Assembly: GCF_020873915.1 (NCBI RefSeq)
Contig: NZ_JAHWGP010000011.1
Span: 62,001 to 126,000, forward strand
Reading direction: 5' to 3'
Source of the DNA: Streptomyces sp. DH5
GTDB taxonomy: Bacteria; Actinomycetota; Actinomycetes; Streptomycetales; Streptomycetaceae
Length of the DNA stretch: 64,000 nt
Position numbers and translations under genes: made by a program. Shown in pieces: positions 54,647 to 63,374 of this stretch (within the stretch, counting starts at the first letter, position 1; each line of letters opens with the position of its first letter). The notes under the pieces were generated by a model, which was given only the letters and a program-made list of their open reading frames with translations, was not told the origin of the DNA and did no database searches.

Positions 54647-54937
54647 ATGAGCGTGTTCGCGCAGGTGATCTACATCGCGCTGATGGTGTTCCTCATCGTG
54701 CTCATCTTCCGGTTGGTCATGGACTACGTGTTCCAGTTCGCCCGCTCGTGGCAACCCGGCAAGGCGATGGTGGTCGTCCTGGAGGCCACCTACACTGTCA
54801 CCGATCCACCGCTGAAGCTTCTGCGGCGGTTCATCCCGCCGCTGCGTCTCGGGGGCGTGGCGCTCGACCTGTCCTTCTTCGTACTGATGATCATCGTCTA
54901 CATCCTGATCTCGATCGTGGGCAATCTCGCGAGGTGA
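54647..54937 (+). CDS. ylmG: YggT family membrane protein YlmG
   Basis: 96 residues, two membrane helices (VIYIALMVFLIVLIFRLVMDYV and LDLSFFVLMIIVYILISIVGNL) around the family loop TDPPLKLLRRFIPPLRLGGVALD. Implicated in septum or nucleoid positioning in other lineages. ATG 54647; between sepF and divIVA as is usual. Confidence 0.93.
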   Translation: MSVFAQVIYIALMVFLIVLIFRLVMDYVFQFARSWQPGKAMVVVLEATYTVTDPPLKLLRRFIPPLRLGGVALDLSFFVLMIIVYILISIVGNLAR

Positions 54938-54989
54938 CTGTGGACGATACGGTCTTGCCGACTGCCGATGACTACGTTGAGGTGAAGAG

Positions 54990-56144
54990 ATGCCGTTGAC
55001 CCCCGAGGACGTGCGGAACAAGCAGTTCACGACCGTCCGCCTCCGAGAAGGCTATGACGAGGACGAGGTCGATGCCTTCCTCGACGAGGTCGAAGCCGAA
55101 CTGACGCGCCTGCTCCGCGAGAACGAGGACCTGCGCGCCAAGCTGGCCGCGGCCACGCGCGCTGCTGCCCAGAACCAGCAGAACATGCGCAAGCCTCCCG
55201 AGCAGCAGGACCAGCAGCAACAGCAGGGGCCGCCCCAGGGCATGCCCCAGCAGGGCATGCGAGGTCCCGGCGCTCCGGTGCCCGCCGGCATATCGGGCCC
55301 GCCGCAGCAGCAGATGGGTGGCCCCATGGGTGGTCCGCCCCAGCTGCCGAGCGGTGCTCCCCAGCTGCCCGCCGGCCCCGGCGGACAGGGCGGCCCGCAG
55401 GGCCCCGGCCCCATGGGTCAGGGTCCCGGGCCGATGGGCCAGGGCGGCCCGATGCAGGGGCAGATGGGCCACGGCGGCCCGATGGGAGGCCCCATGGGTG
55501 GTCCTCCCGGTCTTCCCGGCCAGCAGGGCGGCCCCGGCGGCGACAGTGCCGCGCGTGTGCTGTCGCTGGCCCAGCAGACCGCCGACCAGGCGATCGCGGA
55601 GGCCCGCTCCGAGGCCAACAAGATCGTGGGCGAGGCGCGTTCGCGCGCCGAGGGCCTGGAGCGCGACGCCCGCGCCAAGGCCGACGCCCTGGAGCGGGAC
55701 GCGCAGGAGAAGCACCGCGTCGCGATGGGCTCCCTGGAGTCCGCCCGCGCCACGCTGGAGCGCAAGGTCGAGGACCTGCGCGGCTTCGAGCGCGAGTACC
55801 GCACGCGGCTGAAGTCCTACCTGGAGTCGCAGCTGCGTCAGCTGGAGACCCAGGCGGACGACTCGCTCGCCCCGCCGCGCCAGCCCGCGAGCGCCGCTCC
55901 GTCGCTGCCGCCGTCCCCGGCGCCCTCGATGGCTCCGGCCGGTGCCGGTGCGCCGTCCTACGGCGGTAACCAGGGCATGGGCGGTGGCCCCGGCGGACCG
56001 TCCGGTCCCTCCTACGGCGGCCAGCAGCAGATGCAGCCGGCGATGACGCAGCCCATGGCGCCGGTTCGCCCGCAGGGCCCCGGTCCGATGGGTCAGGCGC
56101 CCTCGCCGATGCGCGGCTTCCTGATCGACGAGGACGACAACTGA
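54990..56144 (+). CDS. divIVA: Polar growth protein DivIVA (Wag31)
   Basis: Coiled-coil scaffold marking hyphal tips and directing apical growth. Conserved N-terminal domain [45 protein letters not shown] binds curved membrane and starts a coiled coil (to about residue 60). A Gln/Pro/Gly/Met-rich insert (about 70-185, repeated PMGQG and PMGGP) separates it from the second coiled coil (about 190-290). The C-terminus is again Gly/Pro/Gln-rich. 384 residues, typical of Streptomyces and longer than mycobacterial Wag31. Essential in Streptomyces. ATG 54990. Confidence 0.95.
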   Translation: MPLTPEDVRNKQFTTVRLREGYDEDEVDAFLDEVEAELTRLLRENEDLRAKLAAATRAAAQNQQNMRKPPEQQDQQQQQGPPQGMPQQGMRGPGAPVPAGISGPPQQQMGGPMGGPPQLPSGAPQLPAGPGGQGGPQGPGPMGQGPGPMGQGGPMQGQMGHGGPMGGPMGGPPGLPGQQGGPGGDSAARVLSLAQQTADQAIAEARSEANKIVGEARSRAEGLERDARAKADALERDAQEKHRVAMGSLESARATLERKVEDLRGFEREYRTRLKSYLESQLRQLETQADDSLAPPRQPASAAPSLPPSPAPSMAPAGAGAPSYGGNQGMGGGPGGPSGPSYGGQQQMQPAMTQPMAPVRPQGPGPMGQAPSPMRGFLIDEDDN

Positions 56145-56188
56145 CGGCCCCATGGCCATGAGTACGGCGTAGCAGTCGGCAGTGTTCA

Positions 56189-56226
56189 GGGCGGGGCCCC
56201 GGGTTCACCAACCCGGGGCCCCGCCC
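56189..56226 (+). terminator. Terminator at the end of the dcw cluster
   Basis: Perfect 17-bp arms (56189-56205 and 56210-56226) around CACC, followed by TTT. It closes the transcript after divIVA. Confidence 0.9.
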
Positions 56227-56295
56227 TTTCGCTACGCGTGTTCACGAAGTATGAGCTGTCTGTTCGGACTTGGGCGCGGTGTCCGACGTACGCAA

Positions 56296-56343
56296 TGCCG
56301 AAGGCCCGGGCCGGCCAGGAGTCTTCCTGACCGGCTTGGGCCT
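56296..56343 (-). terminator. Probable ileS terminator
   Basis: Read leftward, GGCCCAAGCCGGTCAGGA pairs imperfectly with TCCTGGCCGGCCCGGGCC across a short loop, about 25 bp after the ileS stop, with TTC after it. Imperfect but strong. Confidence 0.6.
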
Positions 56344-56366
56344 CGTGTCCGGGAGGGCGGGTGGCC

Positions 56367-59300
56367 CTACGCCTTGCGCAGGCGGAACGTCAGGGACAGC
56401 CCCTCGTCGGTGAACGGGGTGCCGTACGTGTCGTCCGCCTCGCCCCGGGCGAAGTCCGTCGCCAGCACCTCGTCGGCGATCAGCTCCGCGTGCTCCGCCA
56501 GTGCGGCGTCCGTCGCCGGGTCCGCCGACGTCCAGCGCAGGGCGATCCGGTCGGCCACGTCGAGGCCGCTGTTCTTGCGGGCCTCCTGGATCAGCCGGAT
56601 CGCGTCACGGGCCAGGCCCGCGCGGCGCAGTTCCTCGGTGATCTCCAGGTCGAGGGCGACCGTGGCACCGGCGTCGGACGCCACCGACCAGCCCTCGCGC
56701 GGCGTCTCCGTGACGATCACCTCGTCGGGGGCGAGGGTGATCGTCTCACCGTCGACCTCCACCGAGGCCGTGCCCTCGCGCAGCGCCAGGGACAGCGCGG
56801 CGGCGTCCGCGTTCGCGACCGCCTTGGCGACGTCCTGGACGCGCTTGCCGAACCGCTTGCCGAGCGCACGGAAGTTGGCCTTGGCCGTGGTGTCCACCAG
56901 CGAGCCGCCCACCTCGGACAGCGATGCCAGCGACTCGACGTTCAGCTCCTCGGTGATCTGTGCGCGCAGTTCGGCGTCGAGGCGGTCGAAGCCGCCCGCG
57001 GCGATCAGCGCCCGCCTCAGCGGCTGGCGGGTCTTCACACCGGACTCCGCGCGGGTGGCCCGGCCCAGCTCCACGAGACGGCGCACCAGCGTCATCTGCT
57101 GTGAGAGCTCCGGGTCGACCGCCGACAGGTCCGCCTCCGGCCAGGAGGACAGGTGCACCGACTCCGGCGCGCCCGGCGTGACCGGGACGACCAGGTCCTG
57201 CCAGACCCGCTCGGTGATGAACGGGGTCAGCGGGGCCATCAGCTTGGTGACCGTCTCCACGACCTCGTGCAGGGTGCGCAGTGCGGCCTTGTCGCCCTGC
57301 CAGAAGCGGCGGCGCGAGCGGCGCACGTACCAGTTGGACAGGTCGTCGACGAACGCGGACAGCAGCTTGCCGGCGCGCTGGGTGTCGTAGCCCTCCAGCG
57401 CCTTGGTGACCTGGTCGGTGAGCGCGTGCAGTTCGGACAGCAGCCAGCGGTCGAGCACGGGACGGTCGGCGGGGGCCGGGTCGGCCGCGCTCGGCGCCCA
57501 GCCGGACGTACGGGCGTACAGGGCCTGGAAGGCGACCGTGTTCCAGTACGTCAGCAGCGTCTTGCGGACGACCTCCTGGATGGTGCCGTGGCCCACCCTG
57601 CGGGCCGCCCACGGGGAACCGCCGGCCGCCATGAACCACCGGACGGCGTCCGCGCCGTGCTGGTCCATCAGCGGGATCGGCTGCAGGATGTTGCCCAGGT
57701 GCTTGGACATCTTGCGGCCGTCCTCGGCGAGGATGTGACCGAGACAGACGACGTTCTCGTAGGAGGACTTGTCGAAGACCAGGGTGCCGATGGCCATCAG
57801 CGTGTAGAACCAGCCGCGGGTCTGGTCGATGGCCTCGCAGATGAACTGCGCCGGGTAGCGGGCCTCGAACAGCTCCTTGTTCTTGTAGGGGTAGCCCCAC
57901 TGCGCGAACGGCATGGAACCCGAGTCGTACCAGGCGTCGATGACCTCCGGCACGCGGGTGGCCGTCGCACCGCAGCCGTCCTGCGGGCAGGCGAAGGTGA
58001 CCTCGTCGATGTACGGGCGGTGCGGGTCGAGGCCCGACTGGTCGGTGCCGGTCAGCCCGGTGAGCTCCGCGCGGGAGCCGACGACCGTGAGGTGGTCCCG
58101 CTCGCAGCGCCAGATCGGCAGGGGGGTGCCCCAGTAGCGGTTGCGGGAGAGCGCCCAGTCGATGTTGTTGTTCAGCCAGTCGCCGTAGCGGCCGTGCTTC
58201 ACCGTGTCCGGGAACCAGTTGGTGTTCTCGTTCTCCCGCAGCAGCTCGTCCTTGACGGCCGTGGTGCGGATGTACCAGGACGGCTGCGCGTAGTAGAGCA
58301 GCGCGGTGTGGCAGCGCCAGCAGTGCGGGTAGCTGTGCTCGTACGGGACGTGTCGGAAGAGCAGGCCGCGCTCGTCGAGGTCGGCGGTGAGCTTCTCGTC
58401 GGCCTTCTTGAAGAAGACGCCGCCGACGAGGGGCACGTCCTCCTCGAAGGTGCCGTCGGGGCGGACGGGGTTGACCACGGGCAGGCCGTAGGAGCGGCAG
58501 ACCTTGAGGTCGTCCTCACCGAAGGCGGGGGACTGGTGGACCAGACCCGTGCCGTCCTCGGTGGTGACGTACTCGGCGTTCACCACGTAGTGCGCCGGCT
58601 CCGGGAACTCCACCAGCTCGAAGGGGCGCCGGTACGTCCAGCGCTCCATCTCGGCGCCGGTGAAGGACTCGCCGGTGGCCTCCCAGCCCTCGCCGAGGGC
58701 CTTGCCGAGCAGCGGCTCGGCGACGACCAGTTTCTCCGTGCCTTCGGGGCCCTTCGTGGCGACGACGTAGGTCACCTCGGGGTGCGCGGCGACGGCCGTG
58801 TTGGACACCAGGGTCCACGGCGTGGTCGTCCACACCAGGAGGGCGGCCTCGCCGGCCAGCGGGCCGGAGGTGAGCGGGAAACGGACGAAGACGGAGGGGT
58901 CGACGACCGTCTCGTAGCCCTGCGCCAGCTCGTGGTCGGACAGGCCGGTGCCGCAGCGCGGGCACCAGGGGGCGACGCGGTGGTCCTGGACGAGCAGGCC
59001 CTTGCCGAAGATCTCCTTCAGCGACCACCAGACGGAATCGACGTACTCCGGGTCCATGGTCCGGTAGGCGTCGTCGAGGTCGACCCAGTAGCCCATGCGG
59101 GTCGTCAGCTCGGAGAAGGCGTCGGTGTGCCGGGTCACCGACTCGCGGCACCGGGCGTTGAACTCGGCGATGCCGTACGCCTCGATGTCCTGCTTGCCGG
59201 AGAAGCCGAGCTCCTTCTCCACCGCCAGCTCCACGGGCAGGCCGTGGCAGTCCCAGCCGGCCTTGCGGGCCACGTGGTAGCCGCGCATGGTGCGGAAGCG

Positions 59301-59519
59301 GGGGAAGACGTCCTTGAAGACGCGGGCCTCGATGTGGTGGGCGCCGGGCATGCCGTTGGCGGTGGGCGGACCCTCGTAGAACACCCATTCGGGGCGTCCC
59401 TCGGACTGCTCCAGGCTCTTGGCGAAGATCTTCTGCTCGCGCCAGAAGTCGAGCACCGCGTGCTCGAGGGCGGGCAGGTCGACCTGGGCGGGTACCTGGC
59501 GGTACGTCGGCGATGTCAT
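56367..59519 (-). CDS. ileS: Isoleucyl-tRNA synthetase (eukaryote-like, type 2)
   Basis: Charges tRNA-Ile. Class I motifs: YEGPPTANGMPGAHHIEARVFKD (HIGH region, residues about 48-70) and GRKMSKHLGNILQP (KMSKS). Editing domain LVWTTTPWTLVSNTAVAAHPEV; WDCHGLPVELAVEKELGFSGK upstream. 1050 residues. The long form, the N-terminal pattern and the absence of the C-terminal zinc finger of ordinary bacterial enzymes place it in the eukaryote-like IleRS2 group, which is usually mupirocin-tolerant (family knowledge, not tested). ATG 59519. Controlled by the T-box leader upstream. Confidence 0.95.
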   Translation of the reverse strand: MTSPTYRQVPAQVDLPALEHAVLDFWREQKIFAKSLEQSEGRPEWVFYEGPPTANGMPGAHHIEARVFKDVFPRFRTMRGYHVARKAGWDCHGLPVELAVEKELGFSGKQDIEAYGIAEFNARCRESVTRHTDAFSELTTRMGYWVDLDDAYRTMDPEYVDSVWWSLKEIFGKGLLVQDHRVAPWCPRCGTGLSDHELAQGYETVVDPSVFVRFPLTSGPLAGEAALLVWTTTPWTLVSNTAVAAHPEVTYVVATKGPEGTEKLVVAEPLLGKALGEGWEATGESFTGAEMERWTYRRPFELVEFPEPAHYVVNAEYVTTEDGTGLVHQSPAFGEDDLKVCRSYGLPVVNPVRPDGTFEEDVPLVGGVFFKKADEKLTADLDERGLLFRHVPYEHSYPHCWRCHTALLYYAQPSWYIRTTAVKDELLRENENTNWFPDTVKHGRYGDWLNNNIDWALSRNRYWGTPLPIWRCERDHLTVVGSRAELTGLTGTDQSGLDPHRPYIDEVTFACPQDGCGATATRVPEVIDAWYDSGSMPFAQWGYPYKNKELFEARYPAQFICEAIDQTRGWFYTLMAIGTLVFDKSSYENVVCLGHILAEDGRKMSKHLGNILQPIPLMDQHGADAVRWFMAAGGSPWAARRVGHGTIQEVVRKTLLTYWNTVAFQALYARTSGWAPSAADPAPADRPVLDRWLLSELHALTDQVTKALEGYDTQRAGKLLSAFVDDLSNWYVRRSRRRFWQGDKAALRTLHEVVETVTKLMAPLTPFITERVWQDLVVPVTPGAPESVHLSSWPEADLSAVDPELSQQMTLVRRLVELGRATRAESGVKTRQPLRRALIAAGGFDRLDAELRAQITEELNVESLASLSEVGGSLVDTTAKANFRALGKRFGKRVQDVAKAVANADAAALSLALREGTASVEVDGETITLAPDEVIVTETPREGWSVASDAGATVALDLEITEELRRAGLARDAIRLIQEARKNSGLDVADRIALRWTSADPATDAALAEHAELIADEVLATDFARGEADDTYGTPFTDEGLSLTFRLRKA

Positions 59520-59523
59520 CAGC

Positions 59524-59830
59524 GGGCTTCCTCCGGCGGACTTGCTGCCTTCCGTCCGGAGGGACGAGAGCTGTCGTGATCCTCTGCGCCGCCGTCGGCG
59601 CGCTCCCGCGGTACCACCCTCCTTGGCTCCCCGGCGCGCCGCACGCCCCGGTGAACCCCCTCATTGAGGTCGCGATGCCGGTTCTACTCGCCGCGGTCAC
59701 GGCTTTCCTCCGGCGGCTCCGGGGTGATCTTCGCGTCGCGCTCACCCCCGGGCTCACACCGTCCCCGGGTCGCTCTGGGCTGCGTACGCCGCTACTCGTC
59801 CCCATCCACGCTTTTCGCTCCGCCCAGTGT
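59524..59830 (-). promoter_or_regulatory. T-box leader of ileS (translational type)
   Basis: Read on the minus strand, the leader has the T-box core GGGTGGTACCGCGGGAGC (about 59603-59620) that binds the free end of uncharged tRNA. Upstream, ATC (complement of 59726-59728) in GAAGATCACC is a good isoleucine specifier codon. Just before the gene, CCTCCGG (complement of 59556-59562) can pair with CCGGAGG (complement of 59530-59536), which contains the ileS Shine-Dalgarno. This indicates control of translation rather than termination, as described for actinobacterial ileS T-boxes. Confidence 0.9.
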
Positions 59831-60101
59831 ACGGCGCGGCGCGGACGACGGCCGACCGGATTACCGCCGGGCATATGAGGGGGTATGCCCCGAATGGCGA
59901 GGTGTGCACGATCGGCTCCCGGGACGTGCGCCCGGGCGGCATACCCGGCGGGGAGCTGGGCACAACGCATGCAGGCTCCCCGCGCGGCGTGCGCGGGGCG
60001 GGGGGATCGGGCGGTGCGCCCCGTTGCCGTGGAACCCGGGTCGATTTATCGTCCCAGCACGATTCGCGCGCAAGATCACCATATGTGAAGGGGTCGCGGC
60101 C
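59831..60101 (+). other. Intergenic region before the DksA/TraR gene
   Basis: Holds the ileS promoter (minus) and that of the DksA-like gene (+). A hairpin CCCCGCGC-GGCGT-GCGCGGGG sits at 59978-59998. Around 60040-60090 the sequence turns AT-rich (GATTTATCG). No gene is seen. Confidence 0.5.
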
Positions 60102-61073
60102 ATGGTGGCGAAGAAGACCGCGCGGGGTGCGGCGCAGGCGGGCCCGGCGGCGGAGGCGACCCCGTCGGCCGGGAGGACCACCGCCGGCAAGCGGCCGTCC
60201 GCCGCGGAGGCGTCCGGCGAGCGGACGGGGACGGCGCAGGCGCCGGCCCGGACGCCGCCGGCGAAGAAGACGGCGGGAGGGAAGGCGGCCCGGGTGCCGA
60301 GGAAGGCGGCGTCCGCCGGGAAGCCGGTCTCCGGGAAGGTGCCCGCCGGTGAGGTGCCGCCCGCGAAGGCGGCCCGGAGCGTGACGAAGCGGACGCCCGC
60401 CCGGAAGGCCGCCGTGCGGGCGGCGGACGGCGGGCGAACGGAGCGGCAGGCGGTCGAGGAGAGGACCGCCGCGGGGACGGGGGAGCGCGAGCGCGCTGCC
60501 GGGACCGGTGGGTCCACTCAGGATGTGGCCGGGCACAGCGCGGCCGATGACGCGGGCGCGGCCGAGGCCGCGGCGCAGACGGGAGTGACGACAGTGGGTG
60601 CGAAGAAGACCCCTGGTCCGGCGGTCACGGCGGAGAAGACCGCCGTGCCCAAGGCCCGGTTCGTGGCGATGGAGCCGGGCGAGCTCGCGGTGCGTCCCGG
60701 TGAGGAGCCCTGGACGACCCAAGAGGTCGAGGAGGCGCGGGCCGAGCTGACGTCCGAGGTGCTGAGGCTGCGCGAGGAGATCACCAACTCCGAACAGGCG
60801 CTGGCCGGTCTGATGCGCGACTCCGGCGACGGTGCGGGTGACGACGACGCCGACACCGGCACCAAGAACATCACCCGCGAGCACGAACTCGCGCTCGCCG
60901 CGAACGCGCGCGAGATGCTCAGCCAGTTCGAGCGCGCCCTCCAGCGCCTCGACGCCGGCACCTACGGCCTGTGCGAGAACTGCGGCAACCCCATCGGAAA
61001 GGCCCGTGTGCAGGCCTTCCCGCGGGCCACCCTGTGCGTGGAGTGCAAGCAGAAGCAGGAGCGCCGGTACTGA
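60102..61073 (+). CDS. DksA/TraR-family zinc-finger protein with a histone-H1-like N-terminal tail
   Basis: C-terminal third is DksA/TraR-like: a helical pair ([32 protein letters not shown] ... [27 protein letters not shown]) and a four-Cys zinc finger, CENC (291-294) and CVEC (312-315), 17 residues apart. Such proteins enter the RNA polymerase secondary channel. The first 200 residues are Lys/Ala/Pro/Arg/Gly-rich with KKTA, ARKAA and PAKKTAGG units, like eukaryotic histone H1 tails or actinobacterial HU-type tails. They could bind DNA. ATG 60102 is favoured; internal GTGs (for instance VTTVGAKK) would give a short DksA-only form. 323 residues. Confidence 0.88.
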   Translation: MVAKKTARGAAQAGPAAEATPSAGRTTAGKRPSAAEASGERTGTAQAPARTPPAKKTAGGKAARVPRKAASAGKPVSGKVPAGEVPPAKAARSVTKRTPARKAAVRAADGGRTERQAVEERTAAGTGERERAAGTGGSTQDVAGHSAADDAGAAEAAAQTGVTTVGAKKTPGPAVTAEKTAVPKARFVAMEPGELAVRPGEEPWTTQEVEEARAELTSEVLRLREEITNSEQALAGLMRDSGDGAGDDDADTGTKNITREHELALAANAREMLSQFERALQRLDAGTYGLCENCGNPIGKARVQAFPRATLCVECKQKQERRY

Positions 61074-61138
61074 TCGGCGGGCGTGTGGGGCGTGCCGTAC
61101 CCTCGTCCTCAGTCAGGTACCTAGGCTGAGGGACTCAC

Positions 61139-61801
61139 GTGGCAGAGGCGGAGCGCATCATCGGTACGCCGGACATCCCGGACGCGGACCGGGACGGGCA
61201 CGACCGGGACGGGCAGGACCGGGCCGGGACCGAGCGGCCCGGCGCCGACGGGACGGCGGCGGACACCGAGCAGTCCGGCACCGGCGGAGCGGCGGCGGAC
61301 ACCGAGCGGCCCCGCGGCAAGCGGCGGATCGCCGTGCTGTTCGCCGTCGCCGCCTTCGCCTACGCCCTCGACCTGATCAGCAAGATGATCGTGGTCGCCA
61401 AGCTGGAGCACCACGAGCCGATCGAGATCGTCGGCGACTGGCTGCGGTTCGAGGCGATCCGCAACGCGGGCGCGGCCTTCGGCTTCGGCGAGGCCTTCAC
61501 CGTGATCTTCACGGTGATCGCGGCGGCCGTGATCGTCGTGATCATCCGCCTCGCCCGCAAGCTCTACAGCCTGCCCTGGGCACTCGCCCTCGGCCTGCTG
61601 CTCGGCGGCGCCCTCGGCAACCTCACCGACCGGATCTTCCGCTCGCCGGGCGTCTTCGAGGGCGCGGTCGTCGACTTCATCGCGCCCAAGCACTTCGCGG
61701 TGTTCAACCTGGCGGACTCGGCGATCGTCTGCGGCGGCATCCTGATCGTGCTGCTGTCGTTCCGGGGCCTCGACCCGGACGGCACCGTCCACAAGGACTG
61801 A
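61139..61801 (+). CDS. lspA: Lipoprotein signal peptidase (signal peptidase II)
   Basis: Aspartyl membrane protease cutting the signal peptide of diacylglyceryl-modified lipoproteins before the Cys. Catalytic Asp 164 in [12 protein letters not shown] and Asp 193 in [22 protein letters not shown] and four hydrophobic helices fit the family. An added hydrophilic N-terminal arm of 60 residues ([16 protein letters not shown] and a repeated T-A-A-D-T-E) is longer than in most LspA proteins. GTG 61139. 220 residues. It is followed by the rluD-type gene, as is common. Confidence 0.94.
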   Translation: MAEAERIIGTPDIPDADRDGHDRDGQDRAGTERPGADGTAADTEQSGTGGAAADTERPRGKRRIAVLFAVAAFAYALDLISKMIVVAKLEHHEPIEIVGDWLRFEAIRNAGAAFGFGEAFTVIFTVIAAAVIVVIIRLARKLYSLPWALALGLLLGGALGNLTDRIFRSPGVFEGAVVDFIAPKHFAVFNLADSAIVCGGILIVLLSFRGLDPDGTVHKD

Positions 61802-61826
61802 AGGCCCCCGGCCTTCCGAAGGACTG

Positions 61827-61861
61827 CGGCCCCGGCCTCCCGTGCGGGAGTGCCGGGGCCG
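61827..61861 (+). terminator. Hairpin between lspA and the pseudouridine synthase gene
   Basis: CGGCCCCGGC (61827-61836) pairs with GCCGGGGCCG (61852-61861); an inner CTCCCG/CGGGAG stem makes one long hairpin. No T-run follows, and the next gene starts 17 bp later, so it may be an attenuator or a partial terminator. Confidence 0.65.
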
Positions 61862-61878
61862 TCCGGCATACTCGACGG

Positions 61879-62823
61879 GTGAGCACGCTTCCCGAGATCC
61901 GTACCCTGCCCGTGCCCGACGGCCTGGAGGGCGAGCGCGTCGACGCCGCCATCTCCCGCATGTTCGGCTTCTCCCGCACCAAGGCGGCCGAGCTCGCCGC
62001 GGCGGGGAAGGTCATGGTCGACGGATCGGTGGTCGGCAAGTCCGAGCGGGTCAGCGGCGGCGCCTGGCTCGAGGTGGAGATGCCGGGAGCCCCCGCTCCG
62101 GTGCAGGTCGTCGCCGAGCCCGTCGAGGGCATGGAGATCGTGCACGACGACGAGGACGTCGTGGTGATCGTCAAGCCGGTCGGCGTCGCCGCGCACCCCT
62201 CGCCGGGGTGGACCGGTCCGACCGTGATCGGCGGCCTCGCCGCCGCCGGCTACCGCATCTCGACCTCCGGCGCCGCCGAGCGCCAGGGCATCGTGCACCG
62301 CCTCGACGTCGGCACCTCCGGCCTGATGGTGGTCGCCAAGTCCGAGCGCGCGTACACGTCACTGAAGCGCCAGTTCAAGGAGCGCACGGTCGACAAGCGC
62401 TACCACACGCTCGTCCAGGGCCACCCCGACCCCACCAGCGGCACCATCGACGCCCCCATCGGCCGCCACCCGCAGCACGACTACAAGTGGGCCGTCACCG
62501 CCGAGGGCAAGGCGTCCGTCACCCACTACGACCTCATCGAGGCCTTCCGCGCCGCCTCCCTCCTCGACGTCAAGCTGGAGACCGGCCGCACCCACCAGAT
62601 CCGCGTCCACATGGCCGCCCACCGGCACCCCTGCGTCGGTGACCTGACCTACGGCGCCGACCCCACGCTCGCCAAGCGGCTGCGCCTGACCCGCCAGTGG
62701 CTGCACGCGGTGCGGCTCGGGTTCGAGCACCCCGGCGACGGACAGTGGGCGGAGTTCTCCTGCGACTACCCCGAGGACCTGCAGAAGGCCCTCGACCAGG
62801 TCCGCGAGGAGACCTACGCGTGA
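61879..62823 (+). CDS. RluD-type large-subunit pseudouridine synthase
   Basis: Isomerises uridines in 23S rRNA (RluD sites 1911/1915/1917 in relatives). N-terminal S4 RNA-binding domain ([38 protein letters not shown]), then the PSUS domain with the catalytic Asp 143 in [22 protein letters not shown] and [26 protein letters not shown]. 314 residues from GTG 61879. The frame is open far upstream across lspA in another frame, which is not coding. GTGA overlap with the GNAT gene at its end. Confidence 0.93.
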   Translation: MSTLPEIRTLPVPDGLEGERVDAAISRMFGFSRTKAAELAAAGKVMVDGSVVGKSERVSGGAWLEVEMPGAPAPVQVVAEPVEGMEIVHDDEDVVVIVKPVGVAAHPSPGWTGPTVIGGLAAAGYRISTSGAAERQGIVHRLDVGTSGLMVVAKSERAYTSLKRQFKERTVDKRYHTLVQGHPDPTSGTIDAPIGRHPQHDYKWAVTAEGKASVTHYDLIEAFRAASLLDVKLETGRTHQIRVHMAAHRHPCVGDLTYGADPTLAKRLRLTRQWLHAVRLGFEHPGDGQWAEFSCDYPEDLQKALDQVREETYA

Positions 62824-63287
62824 GCACCCCCTACGTCGTCCGGGTGGCACGGGAGTCCGCCGACCGCGAGGCGTGCTTCGCGGTCCGCAAGGACGTCTTC
62901 GTCGCCGAGCAGGGCGTCCCCGAGGACGTCGAGTACGACGCCCACGACGCCGGCGCGGTGCACGTGCTGGCGGTCGCCGAGGACGGCACGCCGCTCGGCA
63001 CCGGACGGCTGCTGCACGGAGCCGCCGCAGCCGCGAAGAACGGCGGCGACCCCGCCGTCGGCTCCCTGGGCCGGCTCGCGGTGACGCGCCGGGCGCGGGG
63101 CCTGGGCGTCGGCGCGGCGCTGGTGCGGGCCATCGAGGAGGCGGCCCGCGGGCAGGGCCTCACCGCCGTCGACCTGCACGCGCAGACCCACGCCCTGGGT
63201 TTCTACGAGCGCCTGGGGTACGAGGCCTACGGACCGGAGTTCCCGGACGCCGGTATGCCGCACCGGGCCATGCGGCGCGCCCTGTAG
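62820..63287 (+). CDS. GNAT family N-acetyltransferase
   Basis: 155-residue acetyltransferase. [21 protein letters not shown] at the N-terminus is the ElaA/PhnO-like start; acetyl-CoA loop [44 protein letters not shown] at the end is typical of the ElaA/YjcF type. Substrate unknown. GTG 62820 overlaps the preceding stop (GTGA), and GAGGAG lies about 10 bases before it. Confidence 0.88.
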   Translation: MSTPYVVRVARESADREACFAVRKDVFVAEQGVPEDVEYDAHDAGAVHVLAVAEDGTPLGTGRLLHGAAAAAKNGGDPAVGSLGRLAVTRRARGLGVGAALVRAIEEAARGQGLTAVDLHAQTHALGFYERLGYEAYGPEFPDAGMPHRAMRRAL

Positions 63288-63374
63288 CCCGGACGGCGAA
63301 CGCCCTGGTGGCGGCGGTCGGCGTGGCAGTCTGGAGTCCGCCGGCCGATCGTCGACCCCCTGGGAGCGCTGACC

